Shown here one piece after another: positions 29,989-38,058 of a DNA stretch of 60,187 nucleotides. The stretch is from the NCBI GenBank assembly GCA_947492885.1, contig CANLPK010000007.1, forward strand, positions 1-60,187, read 5' to 3'. A program made the position numbers and the translations under genes. A model generated the notes under the pieces. That model saw nothing but the letters and a program-made list of their open reading frames with translations. It did not search any database and was not told the DNA's origin. Each line of letters begins with the position of its first letter. Position 1 is the stretch's first letter. This DNA is from Bacteroidota bacterium. GTDB lineage: Bacteria > Bacteroidota > Bacteroidia > UKL13-3.

Positions 29989-31008
29989 ATGCACGCTTCT
30001 TTTGAGAAACATCTTTTACAATTTAAAGTCCCAGCTAAAACTAGCCGTGGGAGCTATTCTGATAAAATTGTATATGTGCTAACCCTCACCCAGGAAGGCC
30101 GACAGGTACTTGCAGAAGCCTCTCCCCTCCCCGATTTGAGCATAGACGAAATGCCATATATGGAGGAAAAACTTAAAGCATGTTGCACCTATATTAACGA
30201 ACAAAAAGATCTGTTTGAAATTTATGATGCACTGGATTTAAAAAAATTTCCAAGTATTCAATTCGCATTTGAAAGTGCTTTTGAAGGCTTGAAATACAAA
30301 ACACCCGGGATCTTTTTCCCCTCTCTATTTACCAATAAAAAGGAAGGGATTCCTATCAATGGCCTCATTTGGATGTCGGATACCAACCAAATGCTGGAGC
30401 AAATTACTCACAAGGTTGCAGAAGGATATCAATGCATCAAACTAAAAATTGGTGCCCTCGATTTTGATGCAGAGTGCCGATTGCTCGAACAGGTAAGAAA
30501 AATGTATTCTGCTCATAAAATCACATTAAGGGTAGATGCTAATGGGGCTTTTAGTGCCGATGATGCTACCCGGGTACTGCGCGATTTAAAACGATTCGAA
30601 TTGCACAGTATTGAGCAACCTATCAAGGCAGGGCAGCCCGATGCTATGCAGAAACTCTGCTCTGAAACTCCGATTCCTATTGCATTAGATGAAGAACTTA
30701 TTGGAGTAGATGCCAATCTAAATGCTTCACTCATTGTAAAATATATTCGCCCTCAATACCTCATTTTGAAACCCACATTGCTTGGAGGCTATCGAAATTG
30801 CAATACCTGGATCAATGCAGCACATCAATTTCATATTGGTTGGTGGATTACCTCGGCATTGGAAAGCAACCTAGGGCTTAGTGCCATTGCGCAATATTGT
30901 GCAAGCTTGCAAGTAACACTTCCACAAGGCTTGGGAACAGGGGCTTTATATGAAAATAATTTTCCAGAAAATACGGAAATAAGAAAAGGTGTTTTATATT
31001 TTAAGTAA
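29989..31008 (+). CDS. menC: o-Succinylbenzoate synthase / enolase-superfamily enzyme
   Basis: CIKLKIGALDFDAE, LRVDANGAFS, IEQPIKAGQPDAMQ, PIALDEEL, WWITSALESNLGLSAIAQ. Start moved to ATG 29989 because the track's TTG (29980) lies in the TACCTTTGC box. Confidence 0.8.
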   Translation: MHASFEKHLLQFKVPAKTSRGSYSDKIVYVLTLTQEGRQVLAEASPLPDLSIDEMPYMEEKLKACCTYINEQKDLFEIYDALDLKKFPSIQFAFESAFEGLKYKTPGIFFPSLFTNKKEGIPINGLIWMSDTNQMLEQITHKVAEGYQCIKLKIGALDFDAECRLLEQVRKMYSAHKITLRVDANGAFSADDATRVLRDLKRFELHSIEQPIKAGQPDAMQKLCSETPIPIALDEELIGVDANLNASLIVKYIRPQYLILKPTLLGGYRNCNTWINAAHQFHIGWWITSALESNLGLSAIAQYCASLQVTLPQGLGTGALYENNFPENTEIRKGVLYFK

Positions 31009-31030
31009 CGAAAATTTCTCTTGAAAGTCG

Positions 31031-31810
31031 TTATTCCACAACAGGAAAAAGTTGATTGGTAATCCAGATAAAATCGGTTACGCTTAACTGTTCTGCTCTC
31101 TTACTGTAGATTTCGTTTCCTAGGGTAAGCTTATCATTTACCAATGATTGTAAGGCATTTCGTAGGGTTTTTCTACGTTGATTAAAACCTGTTTTTACAA
31201 CCAATTTAAATTTCACCTCATCGCAAGGTAGGCTTATAGTATTATTCCGAATCAGCCGAATAACACCACTTTTAACTTTAGGTGGGGGTATAAATTCATT
31301 TTCCCCAACAGTAAATAAATATTCTATGTCGTAGTAGGCTTGTAATAGCACGCTGAGTATTCCATATTCTTTACTACCAGGAGGCGACGCAATACGCATG
31401 GCCACCTCCTTTTGAAACATTCCAACTACCTCACATACCTTGTCTCTATTCTCAAGTGCCTTAAATAAGATTTGAGAAGAAATATTATACGGGAAGTTAC
31501 CTATGATTGCGAATGGAGTCTCTGAAAATTTCGATAAATCCATCCATAAAAAATCCTGTTCAAGTAGTCGGGCCGATAAACTTAAATAATTGGCCTGCAA
31601 ATAGGAGATACTTTCTGAATCTATTTCTACTACCCATGTTTCGAAACGGGCATCTTCGAGTAGGTATTTAGTGAGTACGCCCATGCCAGCGCCTATTTCC
31701 AAAACCTTTGTATAGGGTGTTTTGCGCAGCAGGCTTTGCGCAATATCTTGTGCGATACCCTCATTCTTTAAAAAATGTTGACCGAGATGCTTTTTGGGTT
31801 GTACTTTCAA
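31031..31810 (-). CDS. rsmA: 16S rRNA (adenine1518/1519-N6) dimethyltransferase
   Basis: KKHLGQHFLKNEGIAQDIA, VLEIGAGMGVLTKYLL, AIIGNFPYNISSQILF, FNQRRKTLRNAL. Confidence 0.93.
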   Translation of the reverse strand: MKVQPKKHLGQHFLKNEGIAQDIAQSLLRKTPYTKVLEIGAGMGVLTKYLLEDARFETWVVEIDSESISYLQANYLSLSARLLEQDFLWMDLSKFSETPFAIIGNFPYNISSQILFKALENRDKVCEVVGMFQKEVAMRIASPPGSKEYGILSVLLQAYYDIEYLFTVGENEFIPPPKVKSGVIRLIRNNTISLPCDEVKFKLVVKTGFNQRRKTLRNALQSLVNDKLTLGNEIYSKRAEQLSVTDFIWITNQLFPVVE

Positions 31811-32135
31811 TAGCGGTATAATTGGGTCGCTAAATTAGAAAAACATTCTGTACCCTGCACATATAGTTTCTAAAGTAGTTGACATTAATAGCATCGGAGC
31901 ATGTGAAACGGCTACGGAGCATGATCATGGCACTTCATTTTCTGGACTCATTTTAGCATCATTGGCTCATAAAATCTAATTTTTAGGCTTACAAATACGA
32001 GGCAACTTTTTATACAAATTTTATTAATGTGAAGGGCTTTAAAAAATTTGAATCCCTTACTGGGTAGTGATTAGAGGGCAATTGAATGCGTTTTTTGATG
32101 AAATCCAAATATTTCTTACAAATATATTTTTCTTG

Positions 32136-32147
32136 TGACTTTCATCA
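32136..32147. promoter_or_regulatory. Candidate CRP/FNR-type operator TGACTTTCATCA upstream of the histidine kinase operon
   Basis: TGA-N6-TCA centred 33 bp upstream of the -7 box TACCTTCG (32171-32178). Confidence 0.55.
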
Positions 32148-32170
32148 TAATTATTAAAAATAAAGGTTTT

Positions 32171-32178
32171 TACCTTCG
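32171..32178 (+). promoter_or_regulatory. -7 promoter box of the histidine kinase operon
   Basis: TACCTTCGC, Bacteroidota TAnnTTYG box. Confidence 0.6.
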
Positions 32179-32204
32179 CGTCAGCCAAAATACTTAGATT
32201 TGAC

Positions 32205-33410
32205 GTGAAAAATAATTTAGTATCAAAGATGGAAAGTAAAGAGGGTGTCGATGCCTTGTTCCTTTATGCAACAGAAGGAATTTTGGTTGTAAACGCTAAT
32301 GGCGAAATTATACGCACCAACCCGAGCGCCGAAAAATTATTCGGATATGGGGAGGGAGAGTTATTGAATCAAAAAATAGAAGTATTGGTACCGAAGAGTT
32401 TTTCTCATAAACATACTGCAGTAAGAGAAAACTATACGGAACATCCCAAGGCTCGTCACATGGGCGCAGGCTTGGAATTGATGGGATTGAAAAAAGATGG
32501 TACAGAGTTCCCGGTAGAAATAAGTTTAAGCCCTTATACCAGCCCACAGGGAAGGTTTGTTATTGCATTCATTGTGGATGGCACCTTGAGAAAACAATCA
32601 GAAGAAAAACAAAAAAATTACTCAACCGAACTCGAAAAGCAAGTTAAAAATAGAACGCTCATATTAGAAGAAGCTATTTCTGAATTAGAAAAAACAAAAC
32701 GCGATTTAAGAAAGGCACTCGAGAAAGAGAAGGAATTGAACGAATTGAAATCTCGATTTGTATCGATGGCTTCTCATGAATTCAGAACTCCTCTTACCAC
32801 CATCATGTCGTCGCTCTCATTAGTTACTAAGTATGGTGAGATCAATGATGCAGAAAATCAGAATAAGCATGTCAACAAAATAAAATCTTCTGTTATTAAT
32901 TTAACCGATATCCTTAACGATTTCTTATCGGTAAGTAAATTGGAAGAAGGTAAAATTGAGAACATGCCCGAAGACACTAATTTGATGGGATTTTTAGGTG
33001 AAATTATTTCTCAGATGGAATCAATGTGTAAGGATGGGCAGAAGATTCTACCATTTCATTCCGGAAACGAAATGGTAAATCTTGATAACAAACTGATGCG
33101 CAACGTGCTTTTAAATCTTATTTCTAATGCAATTAAATTCTCTCCTGAAGATAGTGTTATTGAAGTTCATGCTTTAGCGTTAAATTCGTCACTTAAAATT
33201 GCAGTTAAGGATAAGGGAATTGGCATTTCTAAGGAAGATCAGAAACATTTATTTGAACGATTCTTCCGCGGGCAAAATGCAACCCATATACAAGGTACCG
33301 GTTTAGGTCTTAATATCGTAACAAAATATGCCGAACTTATGAACGGCAGTATCGACTTCGAAAGTGAAGAAAATATAGGAACAACATTTACAATTATTAT
33401 ATCCCAGTAA
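32205..33410 (+). CDS. PAS-domain sensor histidine kinase
   Basis: PAS FLYATEGILVVNANGEIIRTNPSAEKLFGYGEGEL; HisKA MASHEFRTPLTTIMSSL; HATPase RNVLLNLISNAIKFSPE, DKGIGISKEDQKHLFERFFRG, GTGLGLNI. GTG start. Confidence 0.92.
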   Translation: MKNNLVSKMESKEGVDALFLYATEGILVVNANGEIIRTNPSAEKLFGYGEGELLNQKIEVLVPKSFSHKHTAVRENYTEHPKARHMGAGLELMGLKKDGTEFPVEISLSPYTSPQGRFVIAFIVDGTLRKQSEEKQKNYSTELEKQVKNRTLILEEAISELEKTKRDLRKALEKEKELNELKSRFVSMASHEFRTPLTTIMSSLSLVTKYGEINDAENQNKHVNKIKSSVINLTDILNDFLSVSKLEEGKIENMPEDTNLMGFLGEIISQMESMCKDGQKILPFHSGNEMVNLDNKLMRNVLLNLISNAIKFSPEDSVIEVHALALNSSLKIAVKDKGIGISKEDQKHLFERFFRGQNATHIQGTGLGLNIVTKYAELMNGSIDFESEENIGTTFTIIISQ

Positions 33411-33412
33411 GC

Positions 33413-34471
33413 ATGAAAAGAATCCTCTTAATTGAAGATAATAAAGACGTTAGAGAAAACACCGCAGAGATACTTAAATTATCGAAGTATCAGGTTATTA
33501 CCGCTAAAAATGGAAAGGAAGGCGTTGAACTCGCACAAACCGAGAAGCCTGACTTAATCATTTGCGATATTATGATGCCAATCCTCGATGGATATGGTGT
33601 TTTGCATATGTTATCAAAAAGCGAGGAAACAAGTGGTATCCCTTTCATATTCCTAACAGCGAAAGCAGAGCGTGGCGACTTCAGAAAAGGAATGGAAATG
33701 GGAGCTGATGATTACCTTACCAAACCTTTTGATGATGTAGAGTTACTTAATGCTATTGAAAGTCGTTTAAAGAAAAACGAAATTCTAAAAAAAGAATTTG
33801 CTAAAAATATCGATGGGATTAGTGATTTCATTAATGAGGCTAAAGGTATTGAATCTTTAAAAAAGTTATCGGAAGAAAGAGATGTTAGGCTATATAAAAA
33901 GAAAGATGATATTTTTAAAGAAGGTAGTAATCCGAAAGGAATCTATTTCATTGGAAAAGGGAAAGTAAAAACTTATCAAACCAACGAATTCGGAAAAGAT
34001 TTAATTACCGAATTATATAATGAAGGTGATTTCTTTGGCTACCTTTCGTTATTGCACGATGAAAATCATACCAGTTCGGCAACTGCATTAGAGGAATCAG
34101 AAATTTACATGATTCCAAAAGAAGATTTCTTTGCTTTGATGTATAAAAATGCAGGAGTATCTAAGAAATTTATTGAAATGCTTTCTGACAATTTATTGGA
34201 AAAAGAAAAGCAATTAATAAAGTTAGCTTACGATTCTGTACGCAAAAGAGTTGCAGAAGCATTGGTGAAACTCTCTGATAAATACAAGAAGGAAGATGAT
34301 CAAAAATTTAGTATGAATATTTCTAGGGAGGATTTGGCCAACTTAGTTGGTACCGCAACCGAAACCCTGATTCGTACTTTAAGCGACTTTAAAGATGAAA
34401 AATATATTGAAGTTTCTGGTGGAACCATTACCATCTTAAACTATACTCAGTTAGTGAAAATGAAAAATTAG
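33413..34471 (+). CDS. Response regulator fused to a cyclic-nucleotide-binding/HTH_Crp module
   Basis: REC: ILLIEDNKDVRENTAEIL, DLIICDIMMPILDGYG, FLTAKAERGD, DYLTKPF. Crp: GKGKVKTYQTNEFGKDLITELYNEGDFFGYLSLL, NISREDLANLVGTATETLIRTLSDFKDEKYIEV. Confidence 0.92.
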   Translation: MKRILLIEDNKDVRENTAEILKLSKYQVITAKNGKEGVELAQTEKPDLIICDIMMPILDGYGVLHMLSKSEETSGIPFIFLTAKAERGDFRKGMEMGADDYLTKPFDDVELLNAIESRLKKNEILKKEFAKNIDGISDFINEAKGIESLKKLSEERDVRLYKKKDDIFKEGSNPKGIYFIGKGKVKTYQTNEFGKDLITELYNEGDFFGYLSLLHDENHTSSATALEESEIYMIPKEDFFALMYKNAGVSKKFIEMLSDNLLEKEKQLIKLAYDSVRKRVAEALVKLSDKYKKEDDQKFSMNISREDLANLVGTATETLIRTLSDFKDEKYIEVSGGTITILNYTQLVKMKN

Positions 34472-34528
34472 CATTATTGTCAATCAAGTTTTGATAATTG
34501 GGATGCTGACTGAAATCATATTCTCCTC

Positions 34529-34540
34529 TGACCTAACTCA
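34529..34540. promoter_or_regulatory. Candidate CRP/FNR-type operator TGACCTAACTCA
   Basis: TGA-N6-TCA centred 33 bp upstream of -7 box TACTTTTG (34564-34571). Confidence 0.55.
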
Positions 34541-34563
34541 TTTCGAATAATTTAGGTTCTCTA

Positions 34564-34571
34564 TACTTTTG
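34564..34571 (+). promoter_or_regulatory. -7 promoter box TACTTTTG
   Basis: Exact TAnnTTTG match followed by T. Confidence 0.6.
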
Positions 34572-34575
34572 TATT

Positions 34576-34701
34576 GTGAATAATCAAACGACTTTGTATA
34601 ACAAGGTCATATGGTTACTTAATAAAAAACACAAAAGAAGGCCGCAACTAAAACTGATAAAAGCTCACTTCGCATTTAACGAAGCTACCTTAATCAACTA
34701 A
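34576..34701 (+). CDS. Possible small basic protein (41 aa), absent from ORF track
   Basis: GTG...TAA: MNNQTTLYNKVIWLLNKKHKRRPQLKLIKAHFAFNEATLIN; sits directly after a promoter box. Could instead be 5' leader. Confidence 0.3.
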   Translation: MNNQTTLYNKVIWLLNKKHKRRPQLKLIKAHFAFNEATLIN

Positions 34702-34756
34702 TTCTCGGCATACAAATTAAAGAGTCATTGATTGAATAGGTTATTTAGAACTTTCA

Positions 34757-35143
34757 ATGATTCACAAATTAAACATGGCAGCGAAAATCGCAATAAACGA
34801 ACAACGGAAAATATCCTCCATCCAGGAAGAATTTAATATGGTATTCCCATATTTGCGCATGGAGTTTTTTTCGAAGCCGATTAAGCCAGGAATTCCAGCA
34901 GTAAAAAAATTAATTAAGCAAACGAACAAAACTTTAGGAGAATTTAGTTCTGTTCACGATAAAGGTGATATCACCGTTACCCCAAGCATGACCGTTGCTG
35001 GATTGGAAGATAGCTTTAAGGAAATGTTTGGGTTGGGAGTTAAAATATTCAGGAAGTCGGGTAAAGCTTGGTTGGAAACAACCATTACAGATATTTGGAC
35101 CCTTGAAGAACAAAACCACCAAGGTGAAGATTTGAGTCGTTAA
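34757..35143 (+). CDS. Conserved hypothetical protein
   Basis: Coding-like ORF ...ISSIQEEFNMVFPYLRMEFFSKP...VTPSMTVAGLEDSFKEMFGLGVKIFRKSGKAWLETT; start may be 34757 or the ATG at 34775. Confidence 0.7.
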   Translation: MIHKLNMAAKIAINEQRKISSIQEEFNMVFPYLRMEFFSKPIKPGIPAVKKLIKQTNKTLGEFSSVHDKGDITVTPSMTVAGLEDSFKEMFGLGVKIFRKSGKAWLETTITDIWTLEEQNHQGEDLSR

Positions 35144-35197
35144 TTTTTAGCCTTTAAAAGGTACTCTGCCTTTCGAATTTCTATCTTCTTCTTAGCT

Positions 35198-36037
35198 TCA
35201 CTTAGATACTTTATTAAAAACAATGAGCGGCACTCTTGCTTGGTAAGAGAACCCAGCGGAATTGCTCGACAAAAATAGTCTTTCGAAAAAACTCTTCTTA
35301 TGTTGCGTGAACATAATAACCGCCGATGGTTTTGATTTCTTTACCGCTTTGATAATATTCGCTACCAAAGTATCGGCTAAATTTATTTTTTCCAAATGAA
35401 CATCTATTTCATTTTTTTGGAAATGTTTAAATGCTTTTTCAGTAACCTTTGAGCCTGTTTCGGTTTCTGATGGGTAACTAAAATGAAGCATCTCCACTTT
35501 TGCTTTTAATGGCTTGACAAACTTAGCAACCTCCTTTAATTCCATGTCGGCGTTGGCTAAATCGGAAGCATACATAATACGCTTGATTGCTTTTGGTTTA
35601 TAATCAAACGGCACTGCAATTACAGGTATCAATGAGGTATTGATGAGCTCGGAGGTATTTGTTCCTAGGAACTTTTTCATGCCTCCAGCACCTCTTGTGC
35701 TAATGCATATAAAATTAAATTGATGCTCCATAGCAAATAAACGAATGGCTTCATCTGTATTTAGAGAGCGCACACATACGTAGTTCACCAATTTAATATC
35801 TATACCCGACTTCTTCATTTCGTTCATCACAAAATGATCTAGTTGCGTATATAATTTCGCCACCTCTTCCTTTTCAAAATCATTAAATTTTTGTTGGGTC
35901 CAAATGGTGGGTTTCGCTGTATAATAACAATGAATAAAGGTAAGCTCCACTTTACATTGTGAAGCCAACTGTAGTGCAAATCGTATGCCTGCTTTCGAAT
36001 AGGCAGAGAAATCGGTGGTTACTAATATTTTGTTCAT
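35198..36037 (-). CDS. Universal stress protein (two tandem UspA-like domains)
   Basis: MNKILVTTDFSAYSKAGIRFALQLASQCKVELTFIH; FICISTRGAGGMKKFLGTNTSELI; second domain IKRIMYASDLANADMELKEVAKF. Confidence 0.88.
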   Translation of the reverse strand: MNKILVTTDFSAYSKAGIRFALQLASQCKVELTFIHCYYTAKPTIWTQQKFNDFEKEEVAKLYTQLDHFVMNEMKKSGIDIKLVNYVCVRSLNTDEAIRLFAMEHQFNFICISTRGAGGMKKFLGTNTSELINTSLIPVIAVPFDYKPKAIKRIMYASDLANADMELKEVAKFVKPLKAKVEMLHFSYPSETETGSKVTEKAFKHFQKNEIDVHLEKINLADTLVANIIKAVKKSKPSAVIMFTQHKKSFFERLFLSSNSAGFSYQARVPLIVFNKVSK

Positions 36038-36068
36038 GGTAGAAATATTTATGATAAATTTTCAGTTC

Positions 36069-36076
36069 CGAAAGTT
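36069..36076 (-). promoter_or_regulatory. -7-like box AACTTTCG for the usp gene (minus strand)
   Basis: CGAAAGTT on +; one mismatch (first T) to TAnnTTYG. Confidence 0.4.
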
Positions 36077-36100
36077 CGGCATTTATTATCTAAAATCGGC

Positions 36101-36112
36101 TGATTACTATCA
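36101..36112. promoter_or_regulatory. Candidate FNR-type operator TGATTACTATCA upstream of usp
   Basis: TGAT-N4-ATCA, centred 34 bp upstream of the minus-strand -7-like box. Confidence 0.5.
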
Positions 36113-36200
36113 TAAATCATCAATATTCTATGAACTATTTGCAGCCAGATTTCTAAGTCTGATCTAAATTACAGCCTAATTGCAAGTAGCATCATCGATA

Positions 36201-36214
36201 ATGAGATTCATCAT
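36201..36214. promoter_or_regulatory. Additional palindrome ATGAGATTCATCAT upstream of the CoA-transferase gene
   Basis: ATGA-N6-TCAT, but centred 49 bp upstream of TACCTTCG (36253-36260); spacing does not fit the others. Confidence 0.3.
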
Positions 36215-36291
36215 AATGCTTAATCCTACTTTGTACTCTTCCTTAATTGAAATACCTTCGCGCACCATAAGCTAATTCAATATTATTCAAT

Positions 36292-37560
36292 ATGCTAAGT
36301 TATAAAACCGCTGAAGAAGCGATAAAACTCATTCAAAGTAATGAGCGAGTGTTTATACATGGGGGTGCAGCAACTCCAACACCCCTAATTATGGCACTAA
36401 GTGCCCGTCATCATGATTTACGCAATGTAGAAATCATTCATTTACATACCGAAGGTGAAGTTCCCTATGCAAAACCTGAATTCAAAGATTCATTTTATGT
36501 AAACAGTTTCTTCATTGGCAACAACCTTCGTAAGTACGTTGGCAATTCCAATGTGCAATATATTCCTGTTTTTCTAAGTGAAATTCCAGCCCTTTTTCGC
36601 AAGGGAGTAATGCCCATTGATACGGCCTTAATTCAAGTATCTATGCCTGACGAACACGGGTTTTGCTCGTTGGGAGTTTCAGTTGATGTAGCAAAGGCTG
36701 CCACCGATATTGCTAAAAAAATTATTGCCTTGGTTAACCCCAATATGCCACGATCTCATGGCGACGGACAAATTCATAGCAGTCGTTTTGCAGCCACAGT
36801 TTATACCAACGACCCAATATTTGAGGTGCCAGAAATAAATGTTACCGAAATCGAGATTGCTATTGGTAAGAATGTAGCTTCCATTGTAGAAGATGGCGCC
36901 ACCCTACAAATGGGAATTGGGGGGATTCCAAATGCAGTTTTACAATTCCTTACCAATCATAAAGATTTAGGTATACATACTGAAATGTTTACCGATGGAA
37001 TATTGCCGCTGGTAGAGAAAGGGGTAATTAACGGTTCCAAAAAAAGAATTCATCCAGGCAAAATTGTTTCAGCTTTTGCCCGTGGCACTCGCAAACTATA
37101 TGATTTTATCGACGACAACCCCATGATTGCCATGCTCGATGTGGCCTATGTGAACGATACCTCAGTAATCCGACGTAATAACAAGGTTACTGCTATTAAT
37201 AGTGCTGTGGAGATCGATATCACTGGGCAGGTATGTGCCGACTCGGTTGGGGCTAATATAATAAGTGGGGTGGGTGGTCAAATGGACTTTATTCGGGGCG
37301 CATCATTAAGCGAAGGAGGAAAACCAATTATTGCCTTGCCTTCGGTTACTGCCAAAGGAATTTCCAAAATTGTTCCGATGTTAAAAGCTGGAGCTGGAGT
37401 AGTAACTACTAGGGCGCACATGCATTACGTGGTAACCGAATATGGCATTGCCGATTTATATGGTAAAAATATTGCGCAACGCACCAAAGCACTTATCGGC
37501 ATTTCCCATCCCGACCATCGAGAAGAGCTTGAAAGGATGTCTTTCGAACTACATAAATAA
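36292..37560 (+). CDS. Acetyl-CoA hydrolase/CoA-transferase family (4-hydroxybutyrate CoA-transferase-like)
   Basis: SNERVFIHGGAATPTPLI, IQVSMPDEHGFCSLGVSVD, LQMGIGGIPNAVLQFL, HTEMFTDG, GVGGQMDFIRGA, VVTEYGIADLYGK. Confidence 0.9.
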   Translation: MLSYKTAEEAIKLIQSNERVFIHGGAATPTPLIMALSARHHDLRNVEIIHLHTEGEVPYAKPEFKDSFYVNSFFIGNNLRKYVGNSNVQYIPVFLSEIPALFRKGVMPIDTALIQVSMPDEHGFCSLGVSVDVAKAATDIAKKIIALVNPNMPRSHGDGQIHSSRFAATVYTNDPIFEVPEINVTEIEIAIGKNVASIVEDGATLQMGIGGIPNAVLQFLTNHKDLGIHTEMFTDGILPLVEKGVINGSKKRIHPGKIVSAFARGTRKLYDFIDDNPMIAMLDVAYVNDTSVIRRNNKVTAINSAVEIDITGQVCADSVGANIISGVGGQMDFIRGASLSEGGKPIIALPSVTAKGISKIVPMLKAGAGVVTTRAHMHYVVTEYGIADLYGKNIAQRTKALIGISHPDHREELERMSFELHK

Positions 37561-37594
37561 TACTGCTTATTAAATTTAGGTAAAACAATAAATT

Positions 37595-37641
37595 AAACCC
37601 TGAACCCATCAGAATAATAATTTCGGGTTCGGGGTTTTTTA
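37595..37641 (+). terminator. Rho-independent terminator (imperfect stem)
   Basis: AAACCCTGAACCC ... GGGTTCGGGGTTTTTT. Confidence 0.7.
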
Positions 37642-37880
37642 TGCAACATAAAATTAGAATTCAAATAATTTCGGATAAAAAATATTTTATTGTCATAATA
37701 TTTCCTGTATTTGACAAGGATAACAAATAATCATAATGAAACTTAACCTAAGAACTCTTTCGTTTTATTGTCACTGTAAGTGCACGGTGAATTACAATGA
37801 CCTCCATCATCTGAATAATAACTTCTTAAAATATTCTTGCAATAATTCTCTTCTAACCTGACTTTAATCACTTTTAAAAC

Positions 37881-37892
37881 TGATGGGGCTCA
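37881..37892. promoter_or_regulatory. Candidate CRP/FNR-type operator TGATGGGGCTCA
   Basis: TGA-N6-TCA centred 33 bp upstream of -7 box TAACTTTG (37916-37923). Confidence 0.55.
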
Positions 37893-37915
37893 TTAATTGG
37901 TGCTCTAGGAGAAAA

Positions 37916-37923
37916 TAACTTTG
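37916..37923 (+). promoter_or_regulatory. -7 promoter box TAACTTTG for the EB_dh/cytochrome/barrel operon
   Basis: TAACTTTGT matches TAnnTTTG. Confidence 0.55.
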
Positions 37924-38058
37924 TGCCATCAATGATAACATTACAAAATACAACCAAATACGAAATCTAATTATGACAGAAGTTTTACAAAACAATTTAA
38001 TCATTAAATAAAATACAAAACACAAATTTCAAATTTTTCAACCAAATCTTTATATATT

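Noticed and set aside
37736-37861. 41-aa ORF MKLNLRTLSFYCHCKCTVNYNDLHHLNNNFLKYSCNNSLLT with a CHCKC cluster
   Set aside because: No promoter box identified, it overlaps the region just upstream of the candidate operator at 37881, and its composition resembles non-coding AT-rich DNA. Not enough support.
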